NCBI GenBank assembly: GCA_022264855.1
Contig: JABYQU010000008.1
Location: 806,001 to 870,000, forward strand
DNA: 64,000 nucleotides
Direction: 5' to 3'
From: Lenzites betulinus
Lineage: Eukaryota > Basidiomycota > Agaricomycetes > Polyporales > Polyporaceae
In this document: positions 47,901-54,800 of the stretch, one piece after another
Layout of the letters: every line of letters starts with the position of its first letter
Numbering within the stretch: the first letter of the stretch is position 1
Made by a program: the position numbers and the translations under genes
Notes under the pieces: generated by a model
Seen by the model: the letters and a program-made list of their open reading frames with translations, nothing else
What the model was told of the DNA's origin: nothing
Databases searched by the model: none

Positions 47901-48883
47901 AGTGCTGCTGACCACCACCGCTTGGCGTATGGAGTGTGCGAGTTTTCCGGCACGTGCTCTGCCACCGTGGCCTGGAGGTCATCCATGAGGGCAGCCAGGA
48001 CGCGATCGAAGCGGGCGACGGAGTCGATGTTGGACGGGAAATGTCTTGCCGCGAGCCGCCCCTCCAGCGCCTGGTCGAACGCGGCCCAGTCCACCTGGCG
48101 GAAGTCCTTGCGCACTCGCGGGGCCGCCACAGCTGTGGGGAGTTCAAAAATTGTCTGTATCGGAAAATGATCAGTTTTGGTAGGGCGCTTGTGAGGTAAA
48201 ACACTGCATGTTCGTAGACACTCAAGAATCCCCGTTGTGCAAAAGACATTATCGGGGCGCGTGTAGTTCTTCGTGCGGGTGGCTTCGAGAGTTGGGGTGC
48301 CTGCTGGGAGGGCCTGTCGGAGGTCGTGCTGGTCGAGTATGCTGATAAGACGCTCTGCGTGCCGGAGATTATCTGCTGTGAAAAGGTGGTGGTTAGTTGG
48401 GTCGTCCCATGCGGGGTGGTGTCGGTTGAAATCGCCCAGCCACACTGTGTGGTGTCGCTCCGGCTCCCCATCCATGCGGCTGTTGAGGATGGCCCTGGAC
48501 GCCGCATGCAGCGCCGTGTCGTGGTCCCCATCCACATACGTGTTGAGGAGGCGGACGGTGGCCTCATCAGAGCGGATGGCAATGGCCGTGACATCTGGGT
48601 GTTGGACTGGGAGGGCTGTCCACGATCCCGTGGAGAGCCGGGTGCTGACGAGGATGACCGAGCGGGTGCGGGCGACACCATCCGTGCCGTGAACCGTCGG
48701 GTAGACCACGTGCCAGTTGGGCGTGCTGGTGGTGAGTCCAAGGAAAGTGAGGTGGGGTTCTTGAAGCGCTAGAATGTCGTAGTCAGCGGTGAAGGCGTCA
48801 TTGAGAAGATCAAGCTGGGCGCGCCCAGACTTGTTAAGGTTCTGCTGCAGTATCCGGAGTGGGTGTTCAGTCGTGTTATTCAT
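44930..48883 (-). CDS. LINE ORF2: endonuclease, reverse transcriptase, RNase H
   Basis: Single uninterrupted frame of 1317 residues. An apurinic-type endonuclease domain fills about residues 1-240 (ILQQNLNKSG, catalytic Glu in LALQEPHL at residue 42, GDFNRHHPAWD, and TDHFPI near its end). Reverse transcriptase follows from about residue 480, with KPGKDDYTVAKAWRPIALL, FGGRAGRTTTDSI, VVFLDIKSAFPAA and GIDQGCPLS. Its catalytic pair is SMDD (Asp701, Asp702) instead of the usual Y/FxDD. RNase H has YTDGSDVDGG, VYEAEIVA, SIGLDNTAAI and the GHSDVPGNEAAD motif, so the DEDD set is present. A C-terminal CCHC zinc motif (CPTCHTAPETVHHFLLAC) closes it. Its ATG overlaps the ORF1 stop as ATGA, suggesting translation by reinitiation. 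Confidence 0.95.
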   Translation of the reverse strand: MNNTTEHPLRILQQNLNKSGRAQLDLLNDAFTADYDILALQEPHLTFLGLTTSTPNWHVVYPTVHGTDGVARTRSVILVSTRLSTGSWTALPVQHPDVTAIAIRSDEATVRLLNTYVDGDHDTALHAASRAILNSRMDGEPERHHTVWLGDFNRHHPAWDDPTNHHLFTADNLRHAERLISILDQHDLRQALPAGTPTLEATRTKNYTRPDNVFCTTGILECLRTCSVLPHKRPTKTDHFPIQTIFELPTAVAAPRVRKDFRQVDWAAFDQALEGRLAARHFPSNIDSVARFDRVLAALMDDLQATVAEHVPENSHTPYAKRWWSAALTDMRKNKERLSRQSFKHRGDTKHPAHTEYRRYRNQYADHITAAKNDFWKAWIDSVDGKSVWDANRFLKRGATDGGRARIPPIRVPVAGRRDRILSSNEEKSTEFHRTFFLPPSAAITPTGPYPQPRYTFKPITDTQVRHAIKALRAFKAPGPDAVPNEVYRHCVDTLTPVLGSLFRATFTLNYYPERWKISDTVVLQKPGKDDYTVAKAWRPIALLDCMSKILSRCVADVLVYEAEQKSQLAHLQFGGRAGRTTTDSIHLVTKTIKDAWRRQQVASVVFLDIKSAFPAASPERLFHNLRMRGVPKEYVDWLRVKLHGRKTRLLFDDYASDHFDIVSGIDQGCPLSVILYAFYNSDLIDSADTASGELAVGSMDDVALVVTGKTFTACHDRVRRFMERDGGAQDWSRAHNSAFSLDKFGLVNCKAQPKRIGLGPSLVLSDGTVVAPSDHHRFLGVLVDQALKFKQHVAYAYAKGSRLISQIGRLAKARNGLTLAVVRRLYFAVVVPSMLYAADAFLTPIRMLPGHTRKHGSVGNVRRLAGVQRQALLAMTGALRSSPTDSLEAHARVLPFDMLVDRLCHRAAVRLTTLPNTHPLADHVRRAGRRLVQHHRSALHELLDAYRRWLDYSNTERIRPVRLHPRWTPRHRTHVVTDRAEAVEDDVQWAQDDAYRVYTDGSDVDGGVGAAALLFVPGRQEPEVLRLHLGPSTRHTVYEAEIVATILGVELLRRAVLCTQRASIGLDNTAAIQAATLRTPAPGRYLTDMFHAAVRNLKAARPHLRLTLRWVPGHSDVPGNEAADVAAKEAAHGVSSPSRHLPRSLRKPLPLSASRARQNFGAELERRAGVRWRTSMRGARMAEVDDKMPSAKYGDLVAPLPRRHANLLLQFRTNHVPLQAYLARIGKAATPTCPTCHTAPETVHHFLLACPTYALHRAVHYAPLGFSGRTLTTLLNSEDALRPLFNYVNATGRLRAVAGALDYPDSDSEGGDADDT

Positions 48884-50571
48884 TGGCGGACAGTGGTGGT
48901 GGCCGACTGCCGAGGGGTGCGGAGGAAGTTGTCGAGTCGGGACTGTTGCGATCGTTGGTGCTCCGCATCCGCGCGGTCGAAGCTAGGGCGAACTTGCGAC
49001 CACACCGTGGGCGGCGGCGGCGCCCGCTCGAGCTCGTCCTCGTCGGAGACCCACGTGTCAGGTGCATTGGTGACGAAAAAGCGGAAACCGCTATCTGCTT
49101 TCTGGTGTATGTGAGCGCGCACACGCCTCCTCAGCGCCGGACAGGCCCGGTCCCAGGCCGCATGTCCATCTGCATCACAGTTAGCACACCGATACATGTT
49201 AGAGTCCCCCGCGACTCTGCACTGTGAGGTCGGGTGGCTGCCCGCGCAGTTCGCGCAGACGTCGTGTGCTGCCTTGCAGTCACGGGCGAAATGGCCGCCG
49301 TACGCTTGGCAGCGCGAGCAGCGCTTGGGCTCGTCCATGTCCCGTCGCACCAGCGTCTTGCGGCCTGCAATCGTGAGTCCTTTCAGTGCGGTATTCGCTT
49401 CATCCACGCCCGTTACTGTGAGCATCAGGAAGGCTGTTTGCTGCCCTGCAAAGCGGCGGTCCACCGGTTTGATCCAGTCCGCTCGGGCGATTGCGTGGGG
49501 CTTCAGGCCGTGGGCCACTTCGAGTGTGCGCAGTGACGGCAGGTCGTGTGGATCGAACCCGACCGGGACACGCTCGGCGACCAGTCGGTACGTACGTTCG
49601 ACCACCTGCGCGGTCATGCCCATTTTGCGCGCGAAGGGCTTCGCTACCGCCGGCTTGAGGAGCCAGCGCGCCGCCTCGATGCTGGCCATCGTGAACACCG
49701 CGTCCCCGTGCGGCAGGATCTTCGCCGACTCGACCTCACTGTTTGCTGGCGGCGTGAGTCCCTCCCGCTCCAGCTCGCTAATCACCTCCCGGGCGCGTGC
49801 CCTCAGCGGCCCCTCCCCGAGGGGCTCGCCCCCTTCCGAGTCGAGCGTGGCTCCCCGAACCAAGACTTGACGCTGCAGAAGGTCTGCTAGCGTGGCCGCG
49901 CGACGTACGCGCACCGGGGCTGTGTCCAGCGTCAGCGTAGGAGCGGGGGCAGGGGGCTCACTGGGTCGATTTGCAAGTTGCGTCGCAATTGCCTGAATCC
50001 CGCCGCGCGCTTCCAAAAGTGCCCCCTCCGCCTCCTTCACCCGCTCACAGGCGTCCCGGAGCCCTGCGGAGCGCTCGCCCATCTCATCCTTCATCCTGCC
50101 TATCATCTCCGCGAACTCCTCCAGCCGGTCCTCGACGTGGGAGGTATGGTGATCCAAGCGGAGGCGGAGTTGACCCTCGGCGTGCTCGACAACGGCGTCA
50201 CTGACTGCTAGTTGAAGATCGCGATCCAGTACCTCCCTGGCGAGATAGGCGAATGCTAAGATGCCGCGTTTGGCGAGCTCCCCTGTAGTTTTGAATGCAA
50301 GGTGCAGAAGACCCGAGATCAGCGCTTCGCCCGTAATGGAGTTATCACCTTCCGGGATCAACTCTTTGCTCTGCAGGAACTCTGCTGCTGCGTTGAGGTC
50401 TGGTACGACCTTTTCCGCTTCCATCCAAGCTTCTTGTGAGGCTGTGTACTTCTTCTTTGCTGTTTTTCTGGTCGGCATCGCTGGCGCGCTGTCGTGGGCG
50501 CTTACGGCGGCGTGCGACGATGGCGGCGTGCTGGCTGGCCGCGGGAGCGATGGTCGAGCTCGACCACCCAT
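48880..50571 (-). CDS. LINE ORF1: gag-like nucleic-acid-binding protein
   Basis: 563 residues in one frame. The N-terminal 60-80 residues are basic and Ser/Thr/Ala-rich. A predicted coiled-coil follows around residues 130-200 (VEDRLEEFAEMIGRMKDEMGE and neighbours). The C-terminal third carries three zinc knuckles: CSRCQAYGGHFARDC, CANCAGSHPTSQC and CANCDADGHAAWDRAC. This is the standard layout of Tad1-type ORF1 proteins, which bind element RNA. The stop (48880-48882) shares bases with the ORF2 start. An upstream in-frame ATG (50571) gives MGGRARPSLPRP; a later ATG could also serve. Confidence 0.92.
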   Translation of the reverse strand: MGGRARPSLPRPASTPPSSHAAVSAHDSAPAMPTRKTAKKKYTASQEAWMEAEKVVPDLNAAAEFLQSKELIPEGDNSITGEALISGLLHLAFKTTGELAKRGILAFAYLAREVLDRDLQLAVSDAVVEHAEGQLRLRLDHHTSHVEDRLEEFAEMIGRMKDEMGERSAGLRDACERVKEAEGALLEARGGIQAIATQLANRPSEPPAPAPTLTLDTAPVRVRRAATLADLLQRQVLVRGATLDSEGGEPLGEGPLRARAREVISELEREGLTPPANSEVESAKILPHGDAVFTMASIEAARWLLKPAVAKPFARKMGMTAQVVERTYRLVAERVPVGFDPHDLPSLRTLEVAHGLKPHAIARADWIKPVDRRFAGQQTAFLMLTVTGVDEANTALKGLTIAGRKTLVRRDMDEPKRCSRCQAYGGHFARDCKAAHDVCANCAGSHPTSQCRVAGDSNMYRCANCDADGHAAWDRACPALRRRVRAHIHQKADSGFRFFVTNAPDTWVSDEDELERAPPPPTVWSQVRPSFDRADAEHQRSQQSRLDNFLRTPRQSATTTVRQ

Positions 50572-50721
50572 ACTGCTAGTGACCGTAGAAACAAGGACGT
50601 TGATGTGCTACAGCCCGACCCCAGAGTACTTCAAAACCGCACGAAACGATCCTCCCCTTATGAGGATGTAGCGTGGGAAAAAAGCAGTAGGTGGTGGTAC
50701 GGCGTCAAGGAGGGTCCTGCT

Positions 50722-50731
50722 CTACGTTCAG
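50722..50731 (+). repeat. Target-site duplication of the LINE, right
   Basis: CTACGTTCAG, identical to 44304-44313, followed directly by the rest of SDR exon 1. Confidence 0.88.
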
Positions 50732-51925
50732 TTCATACGCGGATAAGTTTGAGGTAGCTCTTGTCCCGGACATGCTTGCGGTAAGCTTCTTCCTCCTCCC
50801 ACAATATGACGACTTACGCAGGGTGCAGGAAAGCGCCTTCGACCAAGCAATACTCAGCGTCGATGCCATCGTGCACACCGCCTCCGAGTCTCCCGTGCAC
50901 CTCCACGCCGACGAGCCGTCCGAGATGCTCGACCCCGCCGTGAACGGCACGCTCAACGTGCTCCGTTCCGCCGCGCTCGCCCCCGGCGTCCTCCGCGTCC
51001 TCTACGTCTCCTCCTGCGCGGCAGTCTACACGCGCAACGCGCCCGCGCGCGTGTACGACGAGACGTGCTGGAACGACGCGGACGCGGACGCGGTGGCGAC
51101 GCTCGGGCGCGCCGCGGACGTGCACGCGAAGTACAGCGCGAGCAAGATCGGCGCGGAGCGGGCGGCGTGGGCGTTCTACGCGGAGCGCAAGGACGCGCTG
51201 CCGTGGGACTTGGTCGTCGTGAACCCGCCGTGGGTGTTTGGCCCGGTGCTGCATGAGGTGCAAGGCGGGCCGGAGGGCTTGAACGACTCCAATAGCCTCT
51301 TCTTCGACGCGGTCATGAAGGGCTTGTACACTGTTCCCGCGTAGGTTGGCGTGGCGGCTGGCTTTGCGCCTCGAGCTAACGCGGGTGTTGCAGCAATTGT
51401 TATGTCGACGTCCGCGACCTCGCGCTGGCATTCATCTTGGCGATTCAAAAGCCTGAAGCGGCTGATCAACGCATCATCGTCAGCCAAGGGAAGTTCAAGT
51501 GGGAGGATTTCGGTGAGCAGCACATTTCCATGCCGGTGTATGCATCGACCCTGCGAGCGGATGATGACCACGAATCCAGCCGTTGCCGCGGGGAAAATCT
51601 CAAGCAAGGTGCCTCCACTCAACGCACCGTACGATGCGTCCACCGCGGAGCATACGATAATCTACAACAACGCAAAGTCGAAGGAGCTGCTGGGGATCGC
51701 GTACCGTGGTCTTGAGGAGACCACGGCAGACATTCTGAAGGACTGGGAGGCGCGTGAATGGCTCTGAGGCCGTCGTGATCACTGCATTTCAATTTTTGGA
51801 ACCTGTCAGCGTGTTATTTGAGTATGATCCATTGTACGGATGCCTATAGCTAGGGTTTGCGAAGAGTCGGCGTGGTCCGAACGTTAACGAAGCAAGTTGC
51901 GCCGCGTCTAGCGCTAACTAAACCT

Positions 51926-52266
51926 TTATACTGCCAATGCACGCACACAAGATCGCTCCTCGATCCCATCAAAACTGCATCGCCGGCATGCTGCCCATCT
52001 TCACCACCACATCCCACATCTGCTGCTCCTCGCCGCTGAGGATCGTCGACGCGGCGCGCGCGCAGGGAATCGTGCGCGGCGGCGTGCCGTGTCGTCCTGT
52101 GGCCGCGGGACTTGGACAATACCGTTCCCGGGATGGACTCCGCCGTCTGCTGTCGCGCGCAGACACGCGGAGGACATAGAGAGGGTCAGTGGGCGGCAAG
52201 GATGGCTCGTCGCCGCCACGCCACCTCCTTCATCTACACCCCGTATTCCCAATTCTATTCTCAGGG
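51926..52266. other. Intergenic between SDR copy B and the kinase gene
   Basis: No supported gene. Short frames only. Confidence 0.4.
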
Positions 52267-53239
52267 ATGAATGAGCTCGAGGAGTCTCCCGTCAGTAGTA
52301 TCACCGCCTCATGAATGTGATCGCTAAGCTAATGAGATCTCATGCAGCTCACATCCTGGGCAGAGCTGTCATCTTTGTCTGACGAAGAGCTTTACCAAGT
52401 CTTCAAAAGCTCAACTCATAGCTTCCCCTCCCCCTCGGCTCTGAATGGGGTGCAAGTGCGCCGGATTGCCACCGACGCCGTGATGAGGGTCGGTAATCTG
52501 TACGACTCGGAAGTCCTGGCCATGCGACTCGTGAGCGAGAATACCACCATCACCATCCCGACCATTCGACGCGTCTTCGACATGCCAGTTTCGAGGGCAA
52601 TGGTGTTGGATTACATTCCGGGGAAGACCCTCGAAGAATGCTGGCCCTCCCTCGGTCTCTGGCGGCGATTGCGTATCAGTTGGACGCTCCGTGGCTATAT
52701 CAGACAGCTGAGGCGTATCCAACCCCGAAACACTCTGCGTAGGATCGCATTTCCCGGACCCTTCGGGAGCGAGCCCCAGATGTGTTATGGCCCGATGTTC
52801 ACGGAATACGTATGTCTTCATCTCTGTGTAACTCTATCGCCTGTCGTTGACGACCTCATAGGGTGCAGGTCCATTCGCATCTTACGAGGAGCTTACCGAC
52901 TGGTTCATGCACAAGCTCGAGGTTAACCGACGTATCCGGAACTATCCTCCTGCCGAAGACCCGATGACCTTCGACGCCTCTATGCCCCTTGTGCTCACGC
53001 ATCTCGATATCCACCCCAGAAACGTCCTCCTTAGTGACGACGGCCGCGTTTGGCTCATCGACTGGGAGCTGGCTGGATTCTACCCCCAATGGTTCGAGTA
53101 TATCGCCATGTGTGGGTCATGGGACATCTTCGGCCGTTGGCAGATATGGGCGCTTGGGCTCATAGCTGGTTTCTATGAACGGCAGCGGCGGTTCATGGCA
53201 AGCATCGGATGGGCTCTGACCACTGGTATACTTTTGTAA
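52267..53239 (+). CDS. APH-type phosphotransferase (fungal aminoglycoside-phosphotransferase-like kinase)
   Basis: Predicted exons 52267-52290, 52348-52809 and 52862-53239, giving 287 residues. A short N-terminal exon (MNELEESP) is followed by the kinase-like fold. In the N lobe a conserved Glu lies in SEVLAMRLVSE and the hinge is in AMVLDYIPGKTLEECW. In the C lobe, the catalytic loop is LTHLDIHPRNVLL (HxDxxxxN type) and the Mg-binding motif is VWLIDWELAGFYP. Fungi have many such proteins with unknown small-molecule or protein substrates; antibiotic resistance should not be inferred. An alternative start at 52342 skips exon 1 and costs only a few residues. The usual Lys that contacts ATP is not obvious near YDSEVLAMRLV, so activity is uncertain. 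Confidence 0.82.
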
Positions 53240-53580
53240 CTCGTGCGACACTCTATGTTGTGCTATGTATTGCGTATGTCATGCCACTCTGATGCAAAAC
53301 TGTAGCGACAGATATATGGCTTGGCGCTCGCCAGGGCTGAGCAAACTCCACGGTCTGGTGAGATCTGTCTAAGTTGTTTAGAGAGGCCGTAGCAGCGTCC
53401 CAGTATTACCGTACTCGTGGATCCCCTACTGTGCTGTGCAATGCAACCACTGAGGCCTCACGGCATAACGATCGGCAAAAGTAGTTGCGAACCATTGTTC
53501 TTGACCTATCGCACCAAACTTGAATAAATCTACATTGGGACAACGTCGGTAACAGGTTGTACGAATCTCAGGAAACACAT
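53240..53580. other. Convergent intergenic spacer
   Basis: 3' ends of the APH-like kinase (+) and the DUF7770 gene (-). Nothing else seen. Confidence 0.5.
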
Positions 53581-54276
53581 TCAGTGGCGTCCGCGTTTAC
53601 CGATGTCAGCCTGTGCGCCCCAATACCCTCCTATGCTTGCGCGCGGCGCAAGACAGCGATCTAAGACAAATGCCTCAACGCGTTGGGAAAACCCGATGCA
53701 CACTATGGCGCACCAGTAAAACGTTCCCCGCCTGATAGGCATCGGATGTCTCTCCGGGTGCTGCTCGACTTGCTTGTGATGGAATGCGCGCAGCCTCGAG
53801 CTCGCCCCGAGCTCGACCAGGCCAGCGTCTTCGAGGTGCTGTATCCCGGTCATGAGCCAGTGTAGGCAGCCGGAACCGCTATCGTCGAACTTGTAGCGGT
53901 TCATGCCCTTTGCGACGAAAAGATCGATGAGGTCCTGGACAGTCGGCGGCGAATCGGATCCTGCGGTAGCGGTGGCGATGGCGAACTCGACTTTGGGGTC
54001 GGCATCGAGTCCTCGCGCGGCTTGACTGGCGAGGTACAATGTACCCGTAGGAGGGTCGGTGGGGATCATGTCTATGAGGACTGACTGAGAGCTCGTCGCA
54101 GATCCGGCCGTGGGCACGTCCGGCTCGAGTAGCAGATATAATTGCCAGTGAAAGACATTCGGCTCGTTCACCGTGGTGTTGATCGTGCCGGACGCAATCA
54201 CTAAGATTTCGGTGACGCGCCGTTGTCTATCAATGGGGCGGAGGGGCCGGTCGTATGTGTGGCTCGTGCTGGACAT
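53581..54276 (-). CDS. DUF7770-type conserved basidiomycete protein
   Basis: About 231 residues on the minus strand, apparently a single exon from the ATG at 54276 (MSSTSHTYDRPLRPIDRQRR). Conserved features are NVFHWQLYLLLEP, LIDMIPTDPPTGTLYLAS, a VQDLIDLFVAKGMNRYKFDD helix, the GSGCLHWLMT core, and HPMPIRRGTFYW near the end. I recognise these as the domain now called DUF7770, common in Agaricomycetes and without known function. An in-frame ATG at 54363 would add 29 unconserved residues. A GTGCGC after the TFYW codons could be a splice donor, in which case the last 40 residues down to 53581 are not translated; homologues usually end near this point. Confidence 0.78.
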   Translation of the reverse strand: MSSTSHTYDRPLRPIDRQRRVTEILVIASGTINTTVNEPNVFHWQLYLLLEPDVPTAGSATSSQSVLIDMIPTDPPTGTLYLASQAARGLDADPKVEFAIATATAGSDSPPTVQDLIDLFVAKGMNRYKFDDSGSGCLHWLMTGIQHLEDAGLVELGASSRLRAFHHKQVEQHPERHPMPIRRGTFYWCAIVCIGFSQRVEAFVLDRCLAPRASIGGYWGAQADIGKRGRH

Positions 54277-54800
54277 TTCAACTTGTTGAACAGGAGTCCT
54301 GTTCGTGTAAACTGTTCTACCTATGGCGTTACTTATGGTATCGCGTATGGACAGTAAGAACAATAAGTTTGCTTACCTGGCTCACAAGAGCGAGAACGTA
54401 CTCGGTAATAGTACTTAGTGGAGAAAGGAGAAGACTTCAATTGGCCCGCGTGGTCCAGTCGTGGTCCTCCCGAACCAGAATCTCAGTGTTGACACGCCGC
54501 GGCCCCGAAGCTCCGGGTATGTCGCAGCCTTTAACTTCATTTGTGCGCACTTACATACGCTAGCAGTGATGCGACGCGCAGGCCCGCTGGCGGATGCAAT
54601 GGCCGCTCGCGGCTTTCTTCTGAGCTGTGCGGCGCCTTTATTTCCGCACAACTGCCCGCGGCTTGCAACGTGACAAAAAGGTTCGGGCTCGCTGATCGGA
54701 GGCTTCGCTGGTATATGTAGTCCGCTCCGGCGTGTTCGCGTCTTGAGCGGACACTGTTTCCCGTGACGGCCGTATCGTTCAGCGCATTCCAAGGCCTGCG
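54277..54800. other. Intergenic, divergent promoters of DUF7770 and permease genes
   Basis: Half a kilobase between divergent starts. No gene seen; short frames on both strands are not conserved. Confidence 0.45.

Larger units (their letters stand above)
44314..50721 (-). mobile_element. Full-length LINE (non-LTR retrotransposon), Tad1-like, 6408 bp
   Basis: The element runs on the minus strand. Its 3' end is a 30-nt poly(T) on the plus strand (44314-44343), i.e. a poly(A) tail. Next come a 3' UTR of about 580 bases, ORF2 (endonuclease, reverse transcriptase, RNase H), ORF1 (gag-like with zinc knuckles), and a 5' UTR of about 150 bases ending at 50721. It is flanked by a 10-bp target duplication. 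Intact ORFs, perfect target duplication and an uninterrupted tail indicate recent insertion. Domain order with RNase H and two ORFs fits the Tad1 clade of fungal LINEs; the clade call is by architecture only. Confidence 0.92.
44162..51767 (+). pseudogene. NAD(P)-dependent extended SDR reductase, copy B, split by a LINE insertion
   Basis: Exon 1 is cut after 152 nt (44162-44313) and resumes at 50732-50780; the two parts add up to 201 nt, exactly the family's exon 1. The remaining exons are 50829-51340, 51394-51512 (the invariant 119 nt) and 51580-51767. Setting the insertion aside, the frame is open from start to stop, with MPAVVSGKILVTGANGF, YSASK and EETTADILKDWEAREWL all in place. So the only evident defect is the 6.4-kb element. 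With the element present the frame runs into its poly(T) and terminates, so the protein would stop near residue 50 of about 339 and lack the catalytic Tyr/Lys. Closest relative: copy A at 29638-30832. Confidence 0.92.
43488..51925 (+). repeat. Segmental duplication, right copy, interrupted by a LINE
   Basis: After removing 44314-50721 and one copy of the target duplication, about 2.0 kb remains that matches the minus strand of 29490-31515. The match includes about 670 bases upstream of the start codon, among them the TATA box. Ends estimated by eye. Divergence is visible as substitutions and small in-frame indels in exon 2. Confidence 0.85.

Noticed and set aside
52342..53239. Antibiotic-resistance reading of the APH-like gene
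   Set aside because: The fold is very common in fungi with other or unknown substrates, and nothing here points to aminoglycosides.
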